Below, one piece after another: positions 12,612 through 18,622 of a DNA stretch of 21,126 nt. The translations under genes were made by a program, and so were the position numbers. Origin of the DNA: a virus; the IMG/VR virus record IMGVR_UViG_3300010370_000295, positions 1 to 21,126 of that record; one strand, written 5' to 3'. The notes beneath the pieces were generated by a model, which had not been told where the DNA came from, did no database searches, and saw nothing but the letters and a program-made list of their open reading frames with translations. Position 1 is the stretch's first letter; every line of letters starts with the position of its first letter.

Positions 12612-13106
12612 ATGCAAACCTTTGTTCCATTTGCAGACTTTGCTGAGTCTGCTTCTGTTCTTGACAGTAAGCGACTTAACAAGCAACTGCTTGAAGGTCG
12701 TCAAATTTATCAAATTATTTCTACCAATAAAGATCGTGGTGCGTGGGTAAATCATCCAGCAGTAAAAATGTGGCGCAACTGTGACGTTGCCCTATTTCAA
12801 TATCTTGCTGCTGTCAAGAATGAGTGCGTTAATCGCGGTATCCAGACTGATAAAAACTGGTCTACTATTCTCTACATGCATCAGAACAATTGGTATCGTG
12901 GCGATAATCTTGTTATGCCTGCATGGTGGGGCGATGAGCGGGTACACCAGTCTCATCGCAACAATCTATATGTAAAAGATCCAGACTACTATGCACAGTT
13001 TTCACACGACAATCGTGTAACTTGTTGTGATAAGTGTAACTACTTCTGGCCTACCCATACGCTATACTATAACGCAGAATTTGGAGGATATGTAAATGTC
13101 GGATAA
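12612..13106 (+). CDS. MSMEG_6728/pyrimidine dimer glycosylase-like protein
   Basis: 164 residues. The N-terminal half fits the MSMEG_6728 / Pyr_excise-related family: MQTFVPFADFAESASVLDSK, RLNKQLLEGRQI, AWVNHPAVKMW and a Cys/Tyr helix block. The middle holds MPAWWGDERVHQSHRNNLYV and DPDYYAQF, which is also shared with phage members. A C-terminal C-C-x2-C (VTCCDKCNYFW, about 137-141) may hold a metal. Relatives are annotated as pyrimidine-dimer DNA glycosylases that start repair of UV damage, which suits a phage of surface water, but few have been tested. It has its own perfect promoter. Confidence 0.85.
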   Translation: MQTFVPFADFAESASVLDSKRLNKQLLEGRQIYQIISTNKDRGAWVNHPAVKMWRNCDVALFQYLAAVKNECVNRGIQTDKNWSTILYMHQNNWYRGDNLVMPAWWGDERVHQSHRNNLYVKDPDYYAQFSHDNRVTCCDKCNYFWPTHTLYYNAEFGGYVNVG

Positions 13107-13290
13107 GCAACTTACAGAAGAGCAGGAGAGGGCACTACGAGATCTTGAAAGTGCTAGTCAAAATCTCAGGCGTGCAGCAGGAGGTAAGGTTGGAGAGTCT
13201 GCTGAGAAGGCCTATGGTCAAGCATATACACGATGCTATCAACTTGGTCTGAAGCAATATCCGCCTACTGTTTGTAGATCAACACGTTGA
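13096..13290 (+). CDS. Small conserved helical protein
   Basis: 64 residues from ATG 13096, with GGAGG at 13083-13087, overlapping the end of the previous gene by 11 bases. It reads SDKQLTEEQERALRDLESAS, QNLRRAAGGKVGESAEKAYG and ends AYTRCYQLGLKQYPPTVCRS. It looks like two helices with a Pro-rich end. I know this pattern from other actinophages as a hypothetical protein. The stop codon shares bases with the -35 of the tRNA promoter. Confidence 0.78.
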   Translation: MSDKQLTEEQERALRDLESASQNLRRAAGGKVGESAEKAYGQAYTRCYQLGLKQYPPTVCRSTR

Positions 13291-13322
13291 CAAATGCCTG
13301 CCCCTAGGCTAAAATATAGGGG
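13287..13322 (+). promoter_or_regulatory. tRNA-cluster promoter with inverted repeat around -10
   Basis: TTGACA (13287-13292), a 17-base spacer and TAAAAT (13310-13315). CCCCTA (13301-13306) and TAGGGG (13317-13322) form a 6-bp inverted repeat with a 10-base centre containing the -10. Predicted start is near 13322, just before tRNA-Gly at 13328. Confidence 0.8.
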
Positions 13323-13327
13323 TACAC

Positions 13328-13398
13328 GCGACTGTGGTGTAGAGGTAACACAAGTGCCTTCCAAGCATTTATCGCCAGTTCGATTCTGGTCAGTCGCT
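13328..13398 (+). tRNA. tRNA-Gly(UCC)
   Basis: Acceptor GCGACTG/CAGTCGC, discriminator T, D stem GTGT/ACAC. Anticodon stem AGTGC/GCATT with loop CTTCCAA (anticodon TCC). T arm GCCAG/CTGGT. No encoded CCA. Confidence 0.92.
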
Positions 13399-13434
13399 CG
13401 CTTGGGAAGTTGATGTTTTGTCATAATTAAATAA

Positions 13435-13507
13435 CTCGCTGTAGTTCAGGGGACAGAACGCGAAACTTCTAATTTCGATGCCGCAGGTTCGAATCCTGCC
13501 AGCGAGA
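13435..13507 (+). tRNA. tRNA-Arg(UCU)
   Basis: Acceptor CTCGCTG/CAGCGAG, discriminator A, D stem GTTC/GAAC. Anticodon stem CGAAA/TTTCG with loop CTTCTAA (anticodon TCT). T arm GCAGG-TTCGAAT-CCTGC. No encoded CCA. Reads AGA, common in this A+T-rich genome. Confidence 0.93.
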
Positions 13508-13511
13508 CTGA

Positions 13512-13594
13512 GCGGGATAGTCCCCAAGGTGGGGAAGCGGTCTGTAAAACCGTCGCCTTCGGCATGGTTGGTTCGATTCCAACATCCCGCACCA
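13512..13594 (+). tRNA. tRNA-Tyr(GUA) with encoded CCA
   Basis: Acceptor GCGGGAT/ATCCCGC, discriminator A and encoded CCA (13592-13594). D arm TCCCC/GGGGA, anticodon stem GCGGT/ACCGT with loop CTGTAAA (anticodon GTA). The long variable arm CGCCTTCGGCAT is correct for bacterial tRNA-Tyr. T arm GTTGG/CCAAC. The next base starts a TTGACA promoter. Confidence 0.93.
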
Positions 13595-13624
13595 TTGACA
13601 ACTACATAGTGATACCGATATAAT
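13595..13624 (+). promoter_or_regulatory. Consensus promoter directly after tRNA-Tyr
   Basis: TTGACA (13595-13600) begins at the base after the tRNA CCA, followed by an 18-base spacer and TATAAT (13619-13624). CGATA (13616-13620) and TATCG (13630-13634) make an inverted repeat overlapping the -10. It serves the gene at 13660. Confidence 0.85.
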
Positions 13625-13659
13625 ATACCTATCGTTAAAAATTAGTGATAGGATAGATT

Positions 13660-13878
13660 ATGGATACCATGACAGAAGAGAAGTCAGACACGCTCAACGC
13701 TCATGATCGATGTGATTCATGTGGCAGCCAAGCATTTGTTTGGGTTAATGGAGTAGCAGGAGATCTTCTTTTCTGCCGTCATCATTTTCTTAAGCATGAG
13801 GACAAGTTGCGAGAGTATGCTTTTGAAATTATTGATGAGACTTGGAAGATTAATGAGAAGAGTGAATCTTCCGCATAA
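13660..13878 (+). CDS. DUF7455-like zinc-binding protein
   Basis: 72 residues from ATG 13660, or 69 from the ATG at 13669. The core RCDSCGSQAFVWVNGVAGDL then LFCRHHFLKHEDKL matches the small actinobacterial DUF7455 proteins. C18-x2-C21 and a later C-x2-H-H give a zinc site. In hosts these 60-80-residue proteins are encoded near housekeeping sigma-factor or DNA repair genes. Their role is not established. The phage copy is transcribed alone from a consensus promoter in the middle of the tRNA cluster, which hints at use early in infection or as a host mimic. Confidence 0.85.
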   Translation: MDTMTEEKSDTLNAHDRCDSCGSQAFVWVNGVAGDLLFCRHHFLKHEDKLREYAFEIIDETWKINEKSESSA

Positions 13879-13893
13879 TAAATTTTAATAGGA

Positions 13894-13944
13894 TAAAATA
13901 TAGCAAGGCCAGAGAACAATCCCTGCGTAAGTAAATTGCTCTGG
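13894..13944 (+). promoter_or_regulatory. Possible promoter and leader hairpin before tRNA-Thr
   Basis: TAAAAT at 13894-13899 could be a -10, with no good -35. A hairpin at the expected 5' end follows: CCAGAG (13909-13914) with CTCTGG (13939-13944) and CAAT (13917-13920) with ATTG (13935-13938), leaving an AA bulge and a 14-base loop. It may protect or help process the tRNA transcript. Confidence 0.4.
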
Positions 13945-13948
13945 TTAC

Positions 13949-14021
13949 GCCTCAATAACTCAGTTGGTAGAGTGTCATACTTGTAATATGAATGTCGGCG
14001 GTTCGATTCCGTCTTGAGGCT
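13949..14021 (+). tRNA. tRNA-Thr(UGU)
   Basis: Acceptor GCCTCAA/TTGAGGC, discriminator T, D stem ACTC/GAGT. Anticodon stem TCATA/TATGA with loop CTTGTAA (anticodon TGT). T arm GGCGG-TTCGATT-CCGTC. No encoded CCA. Confidence 0.93.
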
Positions 14022-14032
14022 CCGCCATAAAT

Positions 14033-14078
14033 GATATATGAGTGCCGCACGGCGAGGCTCTGATCAGGCTCATATATC
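14033..14078 (+). repeat. 46-base structured element between tRNA genes
   Basis: GATATATGAG (14033-14042) and CTCATATATC (14069-14078) are perfect 10-bp inverted repeats. The 26 bases between them contain a GCC/GGC mini-stem and the self-complementary CTGATCAG (14059-14066). It does not fold as a tRNA. It may be a small structured RNA, a processing signal or a tRNA remnant. Confidence 0.5.
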
Positions 14079-14082
14079 GCTT

Positions 14083-14155
14083 GCCCCCATCGTCTAGAGG
14101 CCTAGGATAAAGGATTTTCACTCCTTCGGCACGGGTTCGAATCCCGTTGGGGGTA
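14083..14155 (+). tRNA. tRNA-Glu(UUC)
   Basis: Acceptor GCCCCCA/TGGGGGT (first pair G-T), discriminator A. The 5' half CATCGTCTAGAGGCCTAGGA is typical of tRNA-Glu. Anticodon stem AAGGA/TCCTT with loop TTTTCAC (anticodon TTC). T arm ACGGG-TTCGAAT-CCCGT. No encoded CCA. Confidence 0.94.
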
Positions 14156-14159
14156 CAAA

Positions 14160-14231
14160 GGATCATTAACTCAGTGGTAGAGTGTTTCGTTTACACCGAA
14201 AAGGTCGGAGGTTCGAATCCTTCATGATCCA
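14160..14231 (+). tRNA. tRNA-Val(UAC)
   Basis: Acceptor GGATCAT/ATGATCC, discriminator A, D stem ACTC/GAGT. Anticodon stem TTTCG/CGAAA with loop TTTACAC (anticodon TAC). T arm GGAGG-TTCGAAT-CCTTC. It ends one base before tRNA-Gln. Confidence 0.92.
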
Positions 14232-14232
14232 C

Positions 14233-14303
14233 TCCCCGTTGGTGTAACGGCAGCACAACTGACTCTGACTCAGTTAGTCGTAGTTCGAATCTATGGCGGG
14301 GAG
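14233..14303 (+). tRNA. tRNA-Gln(CUG)
   Basis: Acceptor TCCCCGT/GCGGGGA (last pair T-G), discriminator G, weak D stem GTG/CAC. Anticodon stem ACTGA/TCAGT with loop CTCTGAC (anticodon CTG). T arm CGTAG-TTCGAAT-CTATG. No encoded CCA. Confidence 0.88.
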
Positions 14304-14326
14304 CGCAAGACAATCTAAGGAGAAAA

Positions 14327-14539
14327 ATGTATACAAGAATTATCCTAGGCAACGATATTTGGTTTGTTGTTGACGAGGCAGTAGAAGATATCGTTGCAAA
14401 GTTTAACGATAATTCTTCTGTCATTACTGCACGAGTTATTGACGGATATGACGTTTCAGTTATTAAGAGTAAGATTCTGTGTTTCGTTTCTGTTAGCATT
14501 ACACAGGAACTAAATATTGAAGTGCCTGAAGAAGAGTAA
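14327..14539 (+). CDS. Small hypothetical protein between tRNAs
   Basis: 70 residues from ATG 14327, with AAGGAG at 14317-14322. It reads MYTRIILGNDIWFVVDEAVE, DIVAKFNDNSSVITARVIDG, then YDVSVIKSKILCFVSVSITQ and an acidic end. The alternation of strands suggests a compact beta protein. Four strands with one helix (EAVEDIVAKFN) would be consistent with a small barrel. There are no motifs or relatives I recognise. It lies between tRNA-Gln and tRNA-Leu, probably on the same transcript. Confidence 0.8.
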   Translation: MYTRIILGNDIWFVVDEAVEDIVAKFNDNSSVITARVIDGYDVSVIKSKILCFVSVSITQELNIEVPEEE

Positions 14540-14545
14540 CAATGT

Positions 14546-14570
14546 TTCCCACATTCTTGTAGTGTGGGAA
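14546..14570 (+). terminator. Hairpin after small gene
   Basis: TTCCCACA (14546-14553) and TGTGGGAA (14563-14570) form a perfect 8-bp stem with a 9-base loop, seven bases after the stop codon at 14539. No T-run follows. It may be a weak terminator or an RNA-processing stem before tRNA-Leu. Confidence 0.45.
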
Positions 14571-14575
14571 CATAA

Positions 14576-14658
14576 GGCCAAGTGGTGGAACGGCAGACAC
14601 GCTTGACTCAAAATCAAGTGCCCGAAAGGGCGTGAGGGTTCGAATCCCTCCTTGGCTA
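14576..14658 (+). tRNA. tRNA-Leu(CAA)
   Basis: Acceptor GGCCAAG/CTTGGCT (first pair G-T), discriminator A. Anticodon stem CTTGA/TCAAG with loop CTCAAAA (anticodon CAA). Long variable arm TGCCCGAAAGGGCGT as expected for Leu. T arm GAGGG-TTCGAAT-CCCTC. Its last three bases are also the stop codon of the convergent gene. Confidence 0.94.
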
Positions 14659-15693
14659 CAAAGAATTGATAAGATCAATATACTTTTGTTTTAATTTAGC
14701 ATGTGAAAAATTATCATATCCTATGGAGAAAGCATGTTCTTTCTGCTCATCGATATTTGATTTAGAAAAGTATTTATCTACTACTTCTGCAAGTTGTTCT
14801 GGATTAGCATTGTATAAACTAATGCCTATTCTTGTCATAAATGTTTTGACAAAATTGCTATCTACCAGCCAGTCTTTAGGTAAAACTAAATTGTTTGGAG
14901 ATATGTCTGTCATAAATACTGGCAGTCCACTCATAAGAGCCTCATTCATGGGCAAGCAAAGGCCAGCATAGCGTCTAGGAAGGATCATTGCATCATAGTT
15001 GCTATAAAGATCCTCCTTATTCTTTTCATTGTTTGTTAATATTGAAAGTCTTTCATCTGTGCAAGAGATATCTAGATTACTCTGTGTTTTTATTACAAGT
15101 TCGTAATCTTTTTTAGAATACTTAAGCATCTCAATTACACTATTCGTTCCATTTCTATCGTAAATAGCGGCTTTTCCAGCAACATGCAAAAGTCTATTTG
15201 ATCTATTAGAATTTATGTTTTTGTTTTGTTCAAAAAGTTTTTCGTCGGTGGGTGGGGGCAGATGAGTAACTAAGCATCTATCCTCAAACTTTTCTTTTAC
15301 TTCATCAAATCTCCAAAGACTTGGTGCAAGCAAAACATCTGGTAATAATAACTTGCTATCTGAAAGATAGTCTAAGAACTCAAAGTTGTATTGCAGAATT
15401 GTCTTTATTCTCTTCTTTTTTGCAAGGGCAACAAAATGCTTGCTGTAAAAGGTTTCACAACTAATGACAACCTTTAAGCCATCAAAGAACTTTAATAGTG
15501 TTTTATTATCTGGAAAACCTTTGCTTACTACTATTGGCCTTCCCTCATACCACTCATAGTTTTGAATATTTTTATTATGAAATGTTGATGAGTCAATGAT
15601 AAGAATTTTTTCTGGATCAAGCATCTTTACAAGTTCATGTGTCTGGTTTCCCAAACCAGTATTATCTGCCCTTACAACAATTCCAAGTTTCAT
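14656..15693 (-). CDS. GT-B glycosyltransferase (GT4-like)
   Basis: 345 residues. The N-terminal half (IVVRADNTGLGNQTHELVKM, then strand-helix repeats to about 160) and the C-terminal half (RLLHVAGKAAIYDRNG, YELVIKTQSN, YDAMILPRRYAGLCLPMNEA, LMSGLPVFMTDISP near 256-268) form two Rossmann-like domains. The C-terminal E-x7-E-type region is reduced to one clear Glu near 251, as in many GT4 members. It would move a sugar from a nucleotide donor. It is the last gene of the minus-strand operon, overlapping the one before by ATGA. Its TAG stop lies inside the 3' end of tRNA-Leu on the other strand. Confidence 0.85.
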   Translation of the reverse strand: MKLGIVVRADNTGLGNQTHELVKMLDPEKILIIDSSTFHNKNIQNYEWYEGRPIVVSKGFPDNKTLLKFFDGLKVVISCETFYSKHFVALAKKKRIKTILQYNFEFLDYLSDSKLLLPDVLLAPSLWRFDEVKEKFEDRCLVTHLPPPTDEKLFEQNKNINSNRSNRLLHVAGKAAIYDRNGTNSVIEMLKYSKKDYELVIKTQSNLDISCTDERLSILTNNEKNKEDLYSNYDAMILPRRYAGLCLPMNEALMSGLPVFMTDISPNNLVLPKDWLVDSNFVKTFMTRIGISLYNANPEQLAEVVDKYFSKSNIDEQKEHAFSIGYDNFSHAKLKQKYIDLINSL

Positions 15694-16379
15694 TCTAGTC
15701 CATATCTATTTTTTAGGGTTTCTATTGAGTTTGTCTCCCAATATGAAAGCGGTAGTTGTGGATTATTAAATGGGTTTCTATATTCTCCCCACCCATCTCT
15801 TGTTCTTTCTCCGCCCCACTTATCTTTAAAGTAATCATGTACGGCATTGATATTTACTTGGCAACCATCTGTTGTAGCCCCACCATCTGCCTGACAGATT
15901 GCATCTATTGGAATGTTCCCATATTCATCTATTCCATAGATTCCACATCGATGATCCCAATCACAGTCTTCAAAATATCCTGGATAAAAATTTTCATCAA
16001 AATATCCAATAGAATCAACAAGTTTTTTATTAATTGCATTGCAATGCCAAGCATGGCTTGTTCTAAACATGAGTCCAGAATAGTCTTTTAGTTTTTGTAA
16101 AATGGGATCAAAGCCGTTTGGGAAATACATTGAACTTGAAACAACAAATGTCCAGTCGTGCCCTTGCCTTAGACCGATATTCCACGATCTAGGAACGCCG
16201 ATATTCTCATCTTGATAAGATATTTCTATGCCAAGGCGCTCAAACTCTTTGCATTCTTTGCTGCCACTATTGTCTATAAGAAGAATGTTTTCATAGTTTT
16301 TAATTGAGTAGAGACAATTCCTAGTTCTTTCACTCGTCCTATAAACTGGAATGCATATTAGGTAGTCTAGTATCTCCAT
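15690..16379 (-). CDS. GT2-like glycosyltransferase without clear DXD
   Basis: 229 residues from the ATG whose first base is 16379. A TTG two codons earlier fits the GGAGG better and would add MG. The fold is GT-A: YLICIPVYRTSERTRNCLYS, ILLIDNSGS with D36, then NIGVPRSWNIGLRQGHDWTF. Where GT2 enzymes have the metal-binding DXD, this one has VVSSSMYFP (79-87) with no acidic residue. The later FEDCDWDHR (136-143) keeps the E-D pair of the catalytic base region. So it is either an unusual active enzyme or one adapted to binding. It overlaps both operon neighbours. Confidence 0.82.
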   Translation of the reverse strand: MEILDYLICIPVYRTSERTRNCLYSIKNYENILLIDNSGSKECKEFERLGIEISYQDENIGVPRSWNIGLRQGHDWTFVVSSSMYFPNGFDPILQKLKDYSGLMFRTSHAWHCNAINKKLVDSIGYFDENFYPGYFEDCDWDHRCGIYGIDEYGNIPIDAICQADGGATTDGCQVNINAVHDYFKDKWGGERTRDGWGEYRNPFNNPQLPLSYWETNSIETLKNRYGLE

Positions 16380-17017
16380 CCCCAAATCATTCCTCCACGT
16401 TCCCAACTTCCCATTGTTCTCACATGATGAGTTTCAGAAAGTTTTTGCACCATTGCTCCAAGCGAATCTCCAGCCCTAATATCAAATTCCATAGTAATGT
16501 AATTGCATTTGTTAATGGATTCTCTTGATGCCCCAAGAATAAGTTCTTTCTCGCTACCCTCAATATCTATTTTTAGAACGTCAACTTCTTCAATAGAAAA
16601 ATGAGCAAGAAGGTCATCAAAACTAATAATCTTTATAGTAGAACCAGGCTTGTTGTCCTTAATCGTAGATCCCCCGCCAGAGTTATCGATAACGGCTACT
16701 CCATTAAAATTACTTACGCCATAGTCAATGACAAAAATTTTATCTTGCATTCCATTTAACTCTATGTTCTTTTTTAAAACCTCTAGATTATTTGGCTCTG
16801 GCTCAACAGCATATACCTGAGCACCCTTTGATGCACAGTAAACAGAGAAGCATCCAATGTTTGCTCCAATATCTAGAACAACTCCACCACGATTAAGATA
16901 TTCATCTTCCATTCGATAAACATCTTCTTCCCAAATTTCTCGGATAACAACTGGATCTGTGTCCATGTCTTCTCTTACATAAAATTTGCAAGCACCATTT
17001 ACTTCTTGAATAATCAT
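16367..17017 (-). CDS. FkbM-family methyltransferase
   Basis: 216 residues from the ATG whose first base is 17017, overlapping the previous gene. The SAM-binding motif I is VVLDIGANIGCFSVYCA (46-62), followed by AVEPEPNN (70-77) with E72, and the family hallmark DVLKIDIEGSEKELI near 146-160. FkbM enzymes usually methylate a hydroxyl of a sugar or polyketide. Its place between three glycosyltransferases suggests it caps or decorates the glycan they build. The sequence alone does not give the acceptor. It overlaps the GT2-like gene by 13 bases. Confidence 0.92.
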   Translation of the reverse strand: MIIQEVNGACKFYVREDMDTDPVVIREIWEEDVYRMEDEYLNRGGVVLDIGANIGCFSVYCASKGAQVYAVEPEPNNLEVLKKNIELNGMQDKIFVIDYGVSNFNGVAVIDNSGGGSTIKDNKPGSTIKIISFDDLLAHFSIEEVDVLKIDIEGSEKELILGASRESINKCNYITMEFDIRAGDSLGAMVQKLSETHHVRTMGSWERGGMIWGWRY

Positions 17018-17958
17018 AATCCTAATTCCTCTAATATAAACTGCCACCTATCTTTGTAGGTATAGTTTCCTTTTACCAATTCATGACCAGCAAGTCTTAT
17101 CTCTTCCCTTTCCTCGTCATGATCTAAGTAATAATCTATTAATTCCTTCAACTGCTTAAAGTTCTTGTATTGATAAAAGACCAAATGCTCTTTATCAACA
17201 AATTCTTTTTCCATTCCAGAGATATATGGATGAATAATAAAACCACCGCGCCCAATAGTTTCATAAACTCTATCTGACCAATAATCAGAATAAGTAAAGT
17301 TTGGACAAAGTGTATCCCCAACAACTACCTTGGTGCTTGCATAAAGTTTATTTAAGTTTTTCCCCCTGACTGTTCCAAGACCATCGTTACCCCAATGCTC
17401 AAACTTTTTCCCATATGTCTTTTCAAGCCAGTCAATAAGTTGAGTACGGTATTTCCACTCTGGATGATATCTTTTGCTTCCAACAAAGATAACTTCATGG
17501 CTTAGACTTTTTGCGGGGGTGAAATAAGCCTCTTTATCATAAACTCCAGCGGGTACATAATGTCCCTTTACCGAAGTTTTTTTATTAAACCATTCTGCCA
17601 TCTTTGCATCTACTGTAAAAAAATGACCTATTTCTTTATATACTGGATCAGAAGAAAGATCTCTTTGCCTTTTTAGACCAAACCATAGGTCTAGATGGTA
17701 TGTCATCGTTGGAATACCATTTAATTTTAATTGTTTTAGTACAGTAGACATGGTTAGCCTACCCTTAGTCTTCCATCCATGAGTATGGACCCAGACAAAA
17801 AGGTCAGCCTTTTTTGCGGCAGCAAGAATTTCCTCACTCGTAGCCTCAGTTTCTTGTAACTTAGTAACCTTGTGTCCCATGGACTGTAAGGTTTTCACAT
17901 GATGGCTTTCGGTGGTATAATCTACTCTGAAGTTTCCAAGAAAAACAATTTTTGCCAT
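17014..17958 (-). CDS. CgeB-like glycosyltransferase
   Basis: 314 residues. It opens with KIVFLGNFRVDYTTESHHVK and has HTHGWKTKGR and YHLDLWFG in the first Rossmann domain. The second domain starts with VIFVGSKRYHPEWKYRTQLI. The CgeB-type donor site is SDRVYETIGRGGFIIHPY near 228-245, with E233. GT-B enzymes of this group are frequent in phage and bacterial sugar clusters and lack a fixed substrate. It is the first gene of the minus-strand operon, behind an extended -10 promoter at 17983-17991. A-rich sequence before the ATG gives only a weak SD. Confidence 0.88.
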   Translation of the reverse strand: MAKIVFLGNFRVDYTTESHHVKTLQSMGHKVTKLQETEATSEEILAAAKKADLFVWVHTHGWKTKGRLTMSTVLKQLKLNGIPTMTYHLDLWFGLKRQRDLSSDPVYKEIGHFFTVDAKMAEWFNKKTSVKGHYVPAGVYDKEAYFTPAKSLSHEVIFVGSKRYHPEWKYRTQLIDWLEKTYGKKFEHWGNDGLGTVRGKNLNKLYASTKVVVGDTLCPNFTYSDYWSDRVYETIGRGGFIIHPYISGMEKEFVDKEHLVFYQYKNFKQLKELIDYYLDHDEEREEIRLAGHELVKGNYTYKDRWQFILEELGL

Positions 17959-17974
17959 TTTTTTACCAATCTAA

Positions 17975-17996
17975 GTGCATAAATTATATCATGCAC
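17975..17996 (-). promoter_or_regulatory. Minus-strand promoter with inverted repeat around -10
   Basis: On the minus strand TGATATAAT (plus 17983-17991) is an extended -10, with no good -35. GTGCAT and ATGCAC (plus 17975-17980 and 17991-17996) are 6-bp inverted repeats with a 10-base centre that contains the hexamer. Predicted start is near 17976, about 18 bases before the CgeB-like ATG. Confidence 0.65.
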
Positions 17997-18013
17997 ATTT
18001 TTGAAATAAGTAA

Positions 18014-18088
18014 TGGTGTGTGGCGCAACGGCAGCGCAATCGGCTGTTAACCGATGGGTTGGAGGTTCGAATCCTCCCACACCAGCCA
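18014..18088 (+). tRNA. tRNA-Asn(GUU) with encoded CCA
   Basis: Acceptor TGGTGTG/CACACCA, discriminator G, encoded CCA (18086-18088). D stem GCGC/GCGC, anticodon stem ATCGG/CCGAT with loop CTGTTAA (anticodon GTT). T arm GGAGG-TTCGAAT-CCTCC. The next base starts a TTGACA promoter. Confidence 0.94.
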
Positions 18089-18118
18089 TTGACAAAGGCG
18101 TACCATTTTTGGTACACT
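18089..18118 (+). promoter_or_regulatory. Promoter after tRNA-Asn with GTACCA/TGGTAC operator
   Basis: TTGACA (18089-18094) starts at the base after the tRNA CCA, followed by an 18-base spacer and TACACT (18113-18118). GTACCA (18100-18105) and TGGTAC (18110-18115) form an inverted repeat with a TTTT centre overlapping the -10. It serves the gene at 18158. Confidence 0.7.
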
Positions 18119-18157
18119 ATTGACACGGAAACTGGCGCACTGAGTTACGGAGAATGT

Positions 18158-18622
18158 ATGAAGCAGACAGCCGTCATATTTGATATGGACGGTACTCTTG
18201 CAGATGTGTCATCTATTAGGCATCACCTAAAGTTTTATGATGATACAAAGCGCAGAGTTATCAAGCACTTTGATAAGTTTCATGATGAGTCTGTCAATGT
18301 ACCCCCGCACTCTCATGTAGTGAGTGCAGCGCAGGTAGCGCATATGCTAGGCCATGCTGTGCTTATCGTTACTGCACGCAAGCACATGTGGCGTCACCAT
18401 ACTGCATGGTGGCTTGCAATGCATAGCGTTCCTAGCGATGCGCTATTCATGCGGGGTAATGAGGATAATAGAAAAGATTATGAGGTAAAGAAAGACATAC
18501 TTGACACAATTCGTCAAGCATATAATGTAATACATGCATGGGACGACAATCCTTCTATCATCAAACTATGGACAGAAGAGGGAATTCCATGTACAATTGT
18601 GGAGGGATGGGATCATGGCTAG
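18158..18622 (+). CDS. HAD-family phosphatase (polynucleotide 3'-phosphatase-like)
   Basis: 154 residues from ATG 18158, with GGAG at 18149-18152; the longer frame upstream runs over tRNA-Asn. All HAD motifs are present: D9-M-D11-G-T (AVIFDMDGTLADV), T72 (LIVTARK), K111 (RKDYEVKKDIL) and D129-D130 (HAWDDNPSII). The pattern NRKDYEVKxxIL, and the absence of a large cap domain, resembles the phosphatase half of T4 PseT, which removes 3' phosphates from nucleic acid ends. No P-loop kinase half is attached. It may repair tRNA or DNA ends, or act on nucleotides. It has its own promoter and overlaps the next gene by eight bases. Confidence 0.85.
   Translation: MKQTAVIFDMDGTLADVSSIRHHLKFYDDTKRRVIKHFDKFHDESVNVPPHSHVVSAAQVAHMLGHAVLIVTARKHMWRHHTAWWLAMHSVPSDALFMRGNEDNRKDYEVKKDILDTIRQAYNVIHAWDDNPSIIKLWTEEGIPCTIVEGWDHG

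Noticed and set aside
14232-14303. tRNA-Gln acceptor read as CTCCCCG/CGGGGAG
   Set aside because: That leaves an unpaired extra base before the acceptor strand; moving one base gives TCCCCGT/GCGGGGA with discriminator G, the regular tRNA-Gln layout.
13239-14499. Minus-strand frames reading GIRTRA- and GFEPPT-like peptides
   Set aside because: These are the well-known antisense translations of tRNA T arms, not proteins.
18020-18157. Upstream extension of the HAD phosphatase
   Set aside because: It translates tRNA-Asn and the promoter; the true ATG with SD is at 18158.
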